From the IMG/VR virus record IMGVR_UViG_3300025133_000441, positions 1-30,203 of that record: a stretch of 30,203 nucleotides of DNA; one strand, given 5' to 3'. Source of the stretch: a virus. Below the pieces are notes generated by a model. The model was not told where the DNA came from. It ran no database searches and was given only the letters and a program-made list of their open reading frames with translations. A program made the translations under genes and the position numbers. Positions 8,132-18,600 of the stretch are shown piece after piece. Each line of letters opens with the position of its first letter. Position 1 is the first letter of the stretch.

Positions 8132-8139
8132 GTTTATTC

Positions 8140-11100
8140 CTAAAGCTCCATAATAAAATATTCTTCATACAAAGGGAGCTGAGAGCTTCTATCAACTGTT
8201 ATACCATACTTTTCATTCTCGTATCTTCTTAATCTGCAAAGACGGCGGTCAGTTCTTGTGCTGCCAATGTTGTTTCGATTTAACGGTTCCCACTTTTCTA
8301 CTAAAATAGGTTTACCTTCTGAGTCTGAATCATAGCCTTTGAAATATTCTAGAATAAATATTGTTTCAAATAAATATCTCATCGCACTTTTTGTGTTTTC
8401 GTCGCCGCGAAATGCACCGTTTGTAAAAATTTTAGTAATGTTGTCTGCGAAAATCGCCTCGCCGCCTGGACTGAGTTGGGCACCGGGTTGAAAATCAGTA
8501 TAATACTGAAACAGAGCTTTCGTTTGATTCGGCAACTTCTGTACTTCAGACACGCTGTTATCTGCTTGGTTTATATAACCATTAGGATTTGAGGGATCAT
8601 ATAGGCTGATGTCTGTCTTTATCTTTCCCTTAAATGCGTTTAAAAACTTTACGAATGTTCCATATGCTTGCTTTTCGTTAAGAGAGGCTTCAGATCGGGA
8701 AGCATCGTAGCTATCCGCCCGATTGGGTGGAATATGACTGATCAGCCCTACCTGAAAACTAGTGTCTGGTAACGGCTCAACTTTCGGAACCACAATTAAG
8801 TCATAATTATCAGCCACATAATCTGTAAGAAGTGCGGCAAGCTCAATGCTTTTTTTACGAGTTTCTGGGCTCACCCCAAAACTATCAATAACCTGCGTTG
8901 CTCCAAAAGCCTGCTCAGTTGGATTCGCGGCATCACTATTAAGATTGATAGTTTGCTGTTCCGTTTTTAGAATTGATGGTGTAAAATAGGTATAGTCTAC
9001 AGCTGTTACACCATAAGTTTGCATTGTGTTGCCAACCTTAAAGTTCAACACCATGGTTGTATTCGGTTGAATATTAAAGATTTTTGCCTTTTCATTGTAA
9101 ACATAAGTTTCAAATTCTGATTTTCTTATTTTTCGGAAACCACTGCTGGGTAGTGTTTGGAGATTTCCCAATGGAAAGACTTGGATGCCAACATTTTTGG
9201 GCAAATTAGAATTAAAGACATTGCCGAATGTATAATCCACCCTTGTTACTGGTATTGTAGAATCCTTCGATTCTAAAGGAGCTGCCATCACCGTCTTGCC
9301 AGAAAGGGTTAATCTTTTGTTTTGATTTTGGTTGGCAGGTTTAGAAGACAAGCCATCCGGTGCTGATGTAGATACTCCGATTTCTTTGCTCAAGATATTC
9401 TGCAAAGTGTCAATCAGTTGAAAAACTTTTAAAATTCCTTCAATGTTGCCCGTTTCGGGTGACATATAATTGGTGAGAGAGTCTATCAAATTTGTTTCTT
9501 CAGTGTAATTGGCGTTCTCATAATCACCAAGTTTAAAAATAATGTTTACATAAGTTTGTGCGACAGTTTTCCAAGGGGGATCGAGTGGTAAGTCGGCATA
9601 CCAAGAGGGCGTAAAGGTTTGTGTGCCGTCGATTATGGGACCATGCCTTTGTGTGGTGGCAAACCCCCGAAACTCTTCAGTGAACCGATTTGTCGCAGGA
9701 TCAAAAAATCCTGGCTTCTGAACGTTTGCTGGTTGCGAATATGCTTGCTGAATGTGGGGGTTGGTACGAGCTGTCTTAATTTGTGAAGATCCAAGCTTTG
9801 ATGCCTGCGAATAATATTCTGTTAGCTTTAATTTTGCTTCGTTTAATTGATTGATCCTGTCCACAAGGTATTGAACAGCTCCGTCTTCAAGTTCCAAAAC
9901 AAGTCTATACTGATAGTATCCATCCGTTTTATGTTTGACCGACATATCAGTTCCAGAAAAGAATTTGATATATTCTTGACCTGCTGTTGGGTTTATTCCA
10001 ATTTCTTCTTGAATTACGGAGCCTTGACCATCCCGAGATATCGACACAAGATCTCCCACATTGTTATAGCTTGCTTCCAAGATTAAATCGTCACCATCGG
10101 TTGTATAATTGTTTACTGGCGAGTTTTGACCTTGGACCGTTAAAACTGTTCCGTGAAGATCTGATGGTTCAGAAAACTTCTTTGGCTTACCTGATGGTCC
10201 CCGAAGCACTGACGAACCGGCTTCAGGAGATCCCTTAACTCTTACTCTGTGCAATTTCATGGAAAGAATTTTAGTATTGGTGACACATTCGCTTTTCGTC
10301 GTTGGCTTGACAAACAAATTGCCAAACATTGAATTATTTTGCATAATTGAAGCAATATCTACAGAGAAAAGAAATCTACAATTATTAGACATATCTCTGG
10401 TTAAGGAAATATCGGAAAAGTATTTTACCGGGGATTCCAAACTAACATTGGCAGTCCGCATTTTGGCAGCTAAAGGCAAATCTTTTTTCAACTTATTTTC
10501 CAAAATTGAAAAGTCTAAACTTAATTTATCAATCTTTTCAGAAGTTCGAAAATCTTGAATTTTAATATCGGAGACTCTTTCTCGCGTAACCAAGACTTTC
10601 TCAATTGGTTCTGATTGAGCACGATGAACGCCATCAGTCATAAATGTTCCATCTGGCATTTGGCGATATCCAGCTGGTGAAGTGCTCTGAAATCGGCTTC
10701 CGTTTGATTTTGTCCATTCTCCCCACCACATTGGATGGAGTCGTTGTCTTGCCGTTGGAGAAGTCCATTCGCCTGCCCAGGCTACATTGTTTTCTTCGTC
10801 ACGAATATCGCCTTCCCAAATTTTTCCAGATGGAGTTTTATAAACGTCAACGAACTTAACCGTATTTCCGCCCCTTATCACAACCTGATGTTTTATTTTT
10901 GAACGGATAGCCGAGATTCCAAGTGACTGGGCATCAAAATTAAAACGTTCGGCAAGTTCGACCAAATCTAATTCTGCCCAGCAAAAATAACACAAATAGG
11001 GTGGGTTTTTTTTCGTTAGTGCAAAGCTTAAAGAATAAGGAATATTGAAAAAAGCTGGTTGATTTGCAACCGAAACTGACGACTTGGTAGGATCCCCAAC

Positions 11101-11583
11101 TATATCTGACAAAGATTTTTCTTTCAAATCCAATTTGCCGTCATATTGTGTTTGTGCAATATTGCCCCAACCGTCCAGCAAACCATCTAACGGATCGGTG
11201 GACGTGGAAATAGAGTTTAAAATCTGTTCAGTTAGTCCTGTGTCAGTGTTTTGCAAAACTTTAATTTTGACATACTCTGCTAAATCCAAAGGTGGGGCGG
11301 AATTTCCTTGTGTACTTTGAAGATTGTTTAGTGTGCTCAACCACGAATTCTGCAAATTTCTTGCCAACTCTTTTATTGTCACATTCAAAAGGACGTTCAA
11401 GTTGGATGGATTTGAGGTTCTTTCTGAACCTTCTGTTACTCCGAGCGTGGATGTTTCTCCTGGTGGATCAATGTGCGGATTTAATCGGCGAGGAGGATTG
11501 CCGGATAATTGAAGTGTTATTTTCGATATTGATGGAGACGGAAGGACCGAACCGAAAAATTCCTCATTACTTGGGAGTGCCAT
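8140..11583 (-). CDS. Large virion protein of unknown family
   Basis: An 1147-residue protein that I cannot assign to a family. The first 60 residues are rich in Pro, Ser and Asn and look disordered. A motif-rich segment at about residues 195-330 contains YLCYFCWAELD (a CxxC pair) and a Trp-rich stretch (WAGEWTSPTARQRLHPMWWG). About residues 565-600 include a charged helix (RINQLNEAKLKLTEYYSQASK). The C-terminal region is acidic and basic by turns and ends YEEYFIMEL. No catalytic motif, signal peptide or membrane segment is apparent. The gene lies between two structural genes with only 2 bases separating it from the preceding stop, and has a strong ribosome binding site (GAGGGG). Size, position and lack of enzyme signatures argue for a structural component of baseplate or fibre; the exact role is open. 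Confidence 0.8.
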   Translation of the reverse strand: MALPSNEEFFGSVLPSPSISKITLQLSGNPPRRLNPHIDPPGETSTLGVTEGSERTSNPSNLNVLLNVTIKELARNLQNSWLSTLNNLQSTQGNSAPPLDLAEYVKIKVLQNTDTGLTEQILNSISTSTDPLDGLLDGWGNIAQTQYDGKLDLKEKSLSDIVGDPTKSSVSVANQPAFFNIPYSLSFALTKKNPPYLCYFCWAELDLVELAERFNFDAQSLGISAIRSKIKHQVVIRGGNTVKFVDVYKTPSGKIWEGDIRDEENNVAWAGEWTSPTARQRLHPMWWGEWTKSNGSRFQSTSPAGYRQMPDGTFMTDGVHRAQSEPIEKVLVTRERVSDIKIQDFRTSEKIDKLSLDFSILENKLKKDLPLAAKMRTANVSLESPVKYFSDISLTRDMSNNCRFLFSVDIASIMQNNSMFGNLFVKPTTKSECVTNTKILSMKLHRVRVKGSPEAGSSVLRGPSGKPKKFSEPSDLHGTVLTVQGQNSPVNNYTTDGDDLILEASYNNVGDLVSISRDGQGSVIQEEIGINPTAGQEYIKFFSGTDMSVKHKTDGYYQYRLVLELEDGAVQYLVDRINQLNEAKLKLTEYYSQASKLGSSQIKTARTNPHIQQAYSQPANVQKPGFFDPATNRFTEEFRGFATTQRHGPIIDGTQTFTPSWYADLPLDPPWKTVAQTYVNIIFKLGDYENANYTEETNLIDSLTNYMSPETGNIEGILKVFQLIDTLQNILSKEIGVSTSAPDGLSSKPANQNQNKRLTLSGKTVMAAPLESKDSTIPVTRVDYTFGNVFNSNLPKNVGIQVFPLGNLQTLPSSGFRKIRKSEFETYVYNEKAKIFNIQPNTTMVLNFKVGNTMQTYGVTAVDYTYFTPSILKTEQQTINLNSDAANPTEQAFGATQVIDSFGVSPETRKKSIELAALLTDYVADNYDLIVVPKVEPLPDTSFQVGLISHIPPNRADSYDASRSEASLNEKQAYGTFVKFLNAFKGKIKTDISLYDPSNPNGYINQADNSVSEVQKLPNQTKALFQYYTDFQPGAQLSPGGEAIFADNITKIFTNGAFRGDENTKSAMRYLFETIFILEYFKGYDSDSEGKPILVEKWEPLNRNNIGSTRTDRRLCRLRRYENEKYGITVDRSSQLPLYEEYFIMEL

Positions 11584-11585
11584 TG

Positions 11586-12674
11586 TTAGTCACACCCCTC
11601 AACATCTTCTAAGGTCGCATCTGTTCCAAACAAATTTTTAACACTTGGTTTTTGTTGTTTTTGGGAAACATCACAATTCAAAACTCTTTGTGAGAATATT
11701 CCCTCTCCATAATCATTCGTTTTGTCACACAAAATATTTGGATTAATTTCATTGTCCACTTCGATGTTCATGTAATACTCCACATAACTAGGATCTAAGC
11801 TCAAATTCTGATTTTGATAGGAAGGTGGTGGCGCATCTTTTATTATTCCATTTTCGATCATTGATTCTTTTTTCGTAAAATAAAGAGGAATAAGAACTTC
11901 TCTCTTGGTTACATCATCGCACAAAGACACTCCGGGCTGAACTTCCTCTTTAATTTCATACACTTCTATGTCGAAATTCTCATTATGAAAGTTGGAATTT
12001 TTCTCCTGCACTTGTAGTAAGAGCGCAGAATTAACCTCGAATACATTTATAACTTGAGCAGGATCTGTTCCATAAACTCCATCGAGTTCTCTTGCTCCGG
12101 GCTCATAATTTGAAAGTTCTGCTGCCGAAACATTGTTTATCTTTGTCTTATAGGTGATCGGGAGTGGAGTGATTTCGGGAATATTTATAATTTGGTTTGT
12201 ACAACTGGAAGTGTTTTGCATTATAACTGAACCAGAAATTTGTCCATTCAAAAAGTCCACACTCCATACTGGTGTTAAATTATTTGCCAAAGTTGAAGTT
12301 CCGAGCATATAATTCAAAGAATATAACTTGTCTTCTGATTGTTGAAAATACTGTCCTTGGTCAAGCGTGTCAAGAACTCCTGGTTGTTCTGATTTTTCTT
12401 CTGGTGTTGAACGAATGAGTTGGTTTGCTCGTTTAATCGTGGATTCCACTCCACCAAAATTATATTGAGCTTGTATCGAAGGTGTTTCTTTTATAATTCG
12501 TGCTTGTGAATCGTTTTGATTTTCTTCGGTGCCACCATATTGAGAGTCATATAAAATCCCATCATCAAAAAAAGCATAATAATACGGCTTGAAGCGACCC
12601 TTTGAAAGAAGGCGTTTTCCGTATTGAGTTAATTGAATATCAATTACTTGCTCTTTTTTGTTAAAGAATTTCAT
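11586..12674 (-). CDS. Virion structural protein with N-terminal module shared with the 321-residue protein
   Basis: A 362-residue protein beginning MKFFNKKEQVIDIQLTQYGK, with RLLSKG and YYAFFDDGILYDS shortly after (residues 21-44). This N-terminal pattern is related to that of the 321-residue protein at 3953-4918, suggesting a common docking domain. The middle is acidic and beta-predicted, with many Glu and Asn. The C-terminal 60 residues contain three cysteines and a short KNLFG motif that also occurs near the N-terminus of the giant protein encoded just upstream. The start ATG overlaps the giant gene's TGA as ATGA, with no strong ribosome binding site of its own, so its translation is probably coupled to that of the giant. 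It most likely sits beside the giant protein in the particle; that is inference from gene coupling. Confidence 0.83.
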   Translation of the reverse strand: MKFFNKKEQVIDIQLTQYGKRLLSKGRFKPYYYAFFDDGILYDSQYGGTEENQNDSQARIIKETPSIQAQYNFGGVESTIKRANQLIRSTPEEKSEQPGVLDTLDQGQYFQQSEDKLYSLNYMLGTSTLANNLTPVWSVDFLNGQISGSVIMQNTSSCTNQIINIPEITPLPITYKTKINNVSAAELSNYEPGARELDGVYGTDPAQVINVFEVNSALLLQVQEKNSNFHNENFDIEVYEIKEEVQPGVSLCDDVTKREVLIPLYFTKKESMIENGIIKDAPPPSYQNQNLSLDPSYVEYYMNIEVDNEINPNILCDKTNDYGEGIFSQRVLNCDVSQKQQKPSVKNLFGTDATLEDVEGCD

Positions 12675-15600
12675 TTCTTAAATTTGGTTCCCACTTCTAA
12701 ATTTGCCAATTCAACTAATGAAAAATAGTCATATGGCCAATTATAACTATAAGGTATTTCGCCATTTTTAGTTGTAAAAAAGTCTTTACTGAATTTTTCG
12801 TCATCTGTTACGTCAGCAGTCAATTTGTAATAATCTTTGTTTGCCTTTTTCTTTACCTTAAATACCATCCAACGTATGTCCTCTGGTATCTCCCTGTCTC
12901 CAAAAAATTCAATAATTGGATATCTTTTGTGGGAAATCGCAGTCGAGTCTAGTTTGGCATCAGTTGAAATTTTGGGCATCAATCCTTGCCAAATATCAGC
13001 TAAATCTTGTTGGTCAAGATGATGTTTAAATTCAAACATATACATCACAAAAGGTTCAATACGATCATTTCCACTATTATAGGTGTTAAAGTCTAATTCT
13101 GGCGGTATGACATAATTGCCCATTTTTTCAATCATTTGAGCAACGCTAGATTCTGATTTTGGGATTGCTCTTTGTCGAGTTCCAAGATATTTTTCATTGA
13201 ATATACTGAAAAACTGATTAGTTGCGGTGTCTTCAGTGGCTGCCAAATGTCCATCACTGGCTTCCAAACTTTCTTTTATGAGATCATAAACCTCTGTCGC
13301 TTCTAAATAATTGGGGTAAGATTTCAATGAAAAGAAATAACGATCATCAAGAAAAGTGTTTTCTGTTGTAAATGCTTCGCGATCCGCCGATGGGCGAGTG
13401 AGATATGGAATTGCGACAATAGCTTCTGAAATGTCTTTACCGAATTGATTAACTTGACCGAGTTTTTGTTCTCGTTTATCGGAATTTCCGTCGAACATCA
13501 AAGTTGTCAGGTCTGTGCCTGTGCCATAAGGGGGCAGATTTGATAAAGATGGTTTAATGCTTAAAACAATGCCCTTGGCGGAAAGTGGGATTTCTCCATA
13601 GCCCGACCACATTCCACGAGGACCAGTAGCTGCTGGATAACTATTGGCACTAAAATCAAGGACTGGGGTTTCCATAAAAGGACTGATAACCCATCGATCT
13701 TTGTCTGCCACGATTTCACCAACCGTATCAACGTTTCCGGCTTTAGTTTGATCTGTCTTGCGTTCTTTAGAAATACCTCTCCAATTAATCGAAGAAGAAA
13801 GGTTCATAGCGCTAATTTTAGCTGGTGCTGGGTTTGAACTATTATAAGACGAACCAGTGATATCCTCAAACATCTGGTCCATCCCGTCATTAATAAAACT
13901 TGCAGTAGATTCGTTAAAAAAGGTGGACCAAGAAAAATTTTCATTACTGTTATTGGTAGTTGCCACAAACTTAAGTGTCATTCGTGATTCTCCATAAAAA
14001 TATGGAGGAGTATATGGGGCATAAGCGGGGGCTGAAGCTTTCGGATAGCTGGAGCCATTAGAGAGAGACGTTTTCCCCCAGACATTAAGATCCCCCGCAA
14101 TTGTGGGGGGACCAAACAACCTTCCATCAAAAAATGGTACACCACCAGTCAAGGGAAACACCCTTTCGTCTTCTTTGAGCATGACCAATTCAGGCGTTTT
14201 TGAAAGAGAGATATCTATATAATAAGTTTCACCAGGAATTATTTTGGGACCAACATCAGATTGGTGATCAGAATAAATTGTAGATAATTTATTATTCGCT
14301 AAGAAAAAATTCGGAATTTCAGCAAAAAAATTATTGACCGATGCTTTATATGATTTATAATTACGATCTGCCATGGCATCGGCGCGAATCGGACCGTCAA
14401 TGGATACCCAAGGAGTGCGCGGGCTCGTGACTTGCGAGTATAACGAATCATCCATCGTGTTGTTCCCTCTTTGATAAGATGGGTTTAACAAAAACAACTT
14501 AGAGTCTCCAACTGACTGACTGGGAGGAAGACCTACGTTACCAAGGGGATCTAAAATTGATTCAAAGGGGATTCTATAGTTTGCAGTCCCACTAAGTATG
14601 CCAGTGTCAGAAAAGTTACTAGCAAGTGTTAGATCAATGGTTGACCCGGTAAATGCTGCCCAATCCACTGAAAGTCCTGACTTGATAGTATTATACATAA
14701 TACCCGGTGCATAATATGGCTGAAGCAGTGATTGGACCGCAAGCGCACCCGAGTGGGTAGAACCAGCCGATGTATACGAGCCGCTTCTCCATCCGATTCC
14801 GTTTATATATGGAGCAATTGATTGAGAAAGCAAAGAAGCCAACTGTAAACTTCGTTGTTGTGGATAAAAACCGTCATAAGGGAGTAGCTTTTTAACCCCA
14901 TTACAGCGCAAAGTTATTTCAGATTTTTCATCAGGATATGAGCCTTCAAATTCTCCAAAATATTTTTGGAAATCGGAATTAGAATAATCATTAAAGAATT
15001 TTTCATCAAAAACACGCTCATCAGTAAAGATAGTCCAGCCAGCACCAGACTGAACTTTCAATCCGCCTTCCGCATTTGCACTAGATGTTATATCACCACC
15101 AGGTAAAGATAAAACCTTATCATTCTGACTTCGGAAATTATTCTTTAAATAATATGGCATATGTTCAGAGATCTTAAACTCTGGAATAACTGTCAAGCTT
15201 TTTCCAAGACCTCGAATATCTTCTGCATACTCTTCATAAGAATCGAAAAACGGTTTTTTGCCTGAAAGTTCTTCTGTGCGCCATTCTAATGGTCGATTAG
15301 CAAAACCTTGATTCGTCGCGTAGTTCCCGCCGCCTGCTTGTATGTATGTTGGAACCGTGAGGAATCCGGTTCTCAATTTTGGAAAATGGTAATAATAAGC
15401 TGAAGCTGTAGGATAATTAGCAGTTAAATAAGGAAGCCCAGAACTGGCGAGGCTGCTGGAAAGACCTGTCCCAGCTAAACCGACCAAAGTCCAATAATTG
15501 GCAGAATTTAACTCGCCCATATCACCAAAGGAAGATGGAGGTAGAGAGCCACTGGTTCCCATTCCATCAAATCTTTGGCTAACAGTGTCATAGGTAGAAT

Positions 15601-18600
15601 ATTCAGCGACCATTGGAGTCTTGCCCATACCATAAATGCTCGTGGCAAAACCATCAGAATATCCCTGCGAGTTTGGAAGAGTCCCCGTAATTGCATAATA
15701 GGTCTTAGATGGTTTATAACGTCCCGGTGATGCGCCCGCTTGCCTATTCCTATACTTTGCTTGGTTTCTCCAAAACGTTCTTCTCTCAATTGGTCCACGA
15801 TCAATGCCGTTTGTTCCATTTGATAAGGACGCAGAAAATGTTCCATCAGCATTTAACGTTCCATTCGCAACTTCCGCGTAACTTGTTCTTCCGCGAGTTT
15901 GTGCCAAGCCAGTGTTAGTTGAGCGAGGATAAATGATTTCTCGATATTCCACCGATGACAAATCCGCGTCGAGAGAAGCGTCTGCAACGATCCGATCATA
16001 AACTTCTATTGAACCGTTTGTGTCGGACTGGAGCAACCAATTGGCAATCGACCCGCTATCGGAAGTTCCATCATTGGTCGGACCTTCAGAAAAGAAGCAT
16101 TTATTGTTACCGTAAGTATGTCTTAGTGTGATCGGTTGAGACACTGTTCCACCCGGTGGTGCCGAATGGACGGTGTTGAGTGGGCGATATTTGAACTCTA
16201 CGGGTGGTTGGACAAAATTTCTATATTGATCTGTTCGACCAGTTGAGCTAGATTTTAAAATTGAAAGAATGTTATTATTCTTATGATACCGCGCAACTGG
16301 AGTTTCACCAGTTCGAATTTGTTTCCAAGATGGATAACCGTAAGGACCGTTAAGGTTGTTGAAATGTGTATTAATTGCACCAGATGCTGCCAAGTCAGAG
16401 CCTGTAAAAAAGCAAAATCCTGGATAAACTATGTTGTTGTCACGATCAACATTAACTACTATGCCCGATATTGTGGCATCTTCGTTATAGATAGAGACAT
16501 CCGGCATCAATTTTGTGATAATTGGCTTAGAACTCTTATAAAAAGTCGTCCAAGAGTCCGTGCCATTGTCATGTTGGTAAAAGATATTGTTATATTGGCG
16601 AGTTATTCTAAATTTCCACCCAACTTGATAACTAATTGTTGTAATAAAAACTGCGGCTGTACTATTTTCCCAAACTTGTACAAGAGAACTCGGCGCTAAC
16701 TCAAGTGCATATTCTATATCGTTAAAGGCGTTATAACTTGGAGATCCGCCTTCAAACTGAAAAGGAGGGTTTTCATTCAACCCAACAAAAACATATGCGT
16801 CGGTTTGATCAGCGACAAATTCTAGATATCCATTACCATTTAGTTCTTGTGTCCCTGCTGCTGCGCCGTCCCAACCATCGGCTGATGTCTTGGTGAGTTT
16901 AGTGCCGTTCTCCGTTAAAGTGGCATTTTTTAGATCATACCACCCAGCTCTTACACGAGACTTTGAACCTATATTCCCAAAAAGACCATACTTGTATGCA
17001 GATGGGGATTTCAGTGATGTGGGCAACATCGGAAGCATATTTACATAATTAACGGGATAACTTGCTCCATTTGTAATTCCATCGAAGCCCCAATTGCTTG
17101 CAGATGAAAACTGAACTGCCGATGCAGTCATTGAAGTCGTCCCAGACGGAACAGTATATGGAACTAATCCATCATTATCGTGTGAACCACCAGTATAACC
17201 CAGAGGTTGATCTTTTGTGGCATCATATGAATCATTTATCCATGCATATTGCAAGTCACTTTGTGGAATTGGATGTTGAACAAACCAATTGTCATAACGT
17301 GGATTGGAAATGCGAGCGTTTTTAATTTCAAAGCCGTCCCTGAAAACGGCATAAGAAGGATATAAATCTTCTTCTGATGACACCGTAGAAGTATAAAATG
17401 TTTGCCATTTTACACTAGTCCCTAATAAATATTGATAATAAATTACCTTTTTGTCTCTAACAATTCTAAATCGATCACCTGCTGCATATGTTGTGTTTTC
17501 AAAATATACAGACGAGCCATTTTCATAAACATAGATGGCATTGGCGGGTGGACCGCCTCCGATATCACGCAAATAAATCGCATATTTCATGTCTGCCGAC
17601 GCTTCGACGGCGCTCGCCCCAGTCGGTGATCTTGAAGTTGCTGAAAGGCCAAAAAAGCACCAACCATCAGTTGATACTACTTCCATTCCAATATGCCCAT
17701 TTTTAGGTAATTTTTGGCTCGACATAGCAGCAGCAGACCAAGCATTACCAATCGTGGCTCTGGTTAACGTTTTATTATAATTGGAAAGTGTTATATTGGT
17801 TAAATTTATCCATTCGATTTCCCGATCATAATTTGATTTATAAAGAGATTGCTCTCTACCATTTCTATTAACCTTATGATAATTCGCCAATGTAGCATAA
17901 TCTTGCCAACGTGGTTGCCTATAACCTTCAACTGTTCCTGAAACTGACAGAATCCCAAATTGTCCACAATGATCTGTTTGCCAACTTTGTAATGCATTTC
18001 TGACAGTTAAGTTGCGATAATTCAGTTCATTATAAATTCCAAATTCTTCGGAATTAGTGTCCAAGTTGCCGCGAGTCACTTCAGGTCCACCAGGTGCAGA
18101 AAACCGTTCCACAAAAATAAACTTGTTACTTCCCGTCAGATCATATCGAGGCAGAGCGAAATCAATGACGCCTGAAATGTAAGTTGAGGAAGCTGTCACA
18201 AAATTAACATCAGGGACGAAACCTTCAGACTTTACAAAGTACCTATTGTTAATTTTTCTACCAGAAGTTTGTACAATCTGATAATCATGTTGATAGTTGC
18301 CCGCAACTTGAGAACCAGTTCCCCATTTAAGGTTGGCGATGTTTAATGGACGTTTTGCGTATGCATCGCGAAGCATTGTGGCGCGGGGTAGGGCGCTATT
18401 AAAAGTTCTTGAGGATATGGTTATTCTTTTATTTTCTGCTTCAAGTTCCCATGCCTCTGGGCGCGTGAGTGTGGTGTCTGAGGCATCAGTGTTGATATCC
18501 TGGTGTCTGTATTTCCACCCTCCCACATGGGCATTTGTGAACGGACCTTGAATCGGCGTCTCGTTATCATCACCATATGAATCCTCATGAAAGTTGGTAA

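Noticed and set aside
12182-12189. Exact TATAAATA on the coding strand (T4 late promoter core)
   Set aside because: It lies inside the 362-residue gene, about 600 bases before the next start, where the sequence is explained by coding for Asn/Ile codons; a chance match in AT-rich DNA is likely.
15508-15852. Minus-strand open frame of 114 codons in another frame inside the giant gene
   Set aside because: Fully overlapped by the long frame and with no protein-like signature; an out-of-frame shadow.
16283-16699. Plus-strand open frame of 138 codons, Cys- and Arg-rich
   Set aside because: It lies wholly antisense inside the giant gene, its composition (Cys, Arg, Ile runs) looks like a frame shadow, and no family is recognisable.
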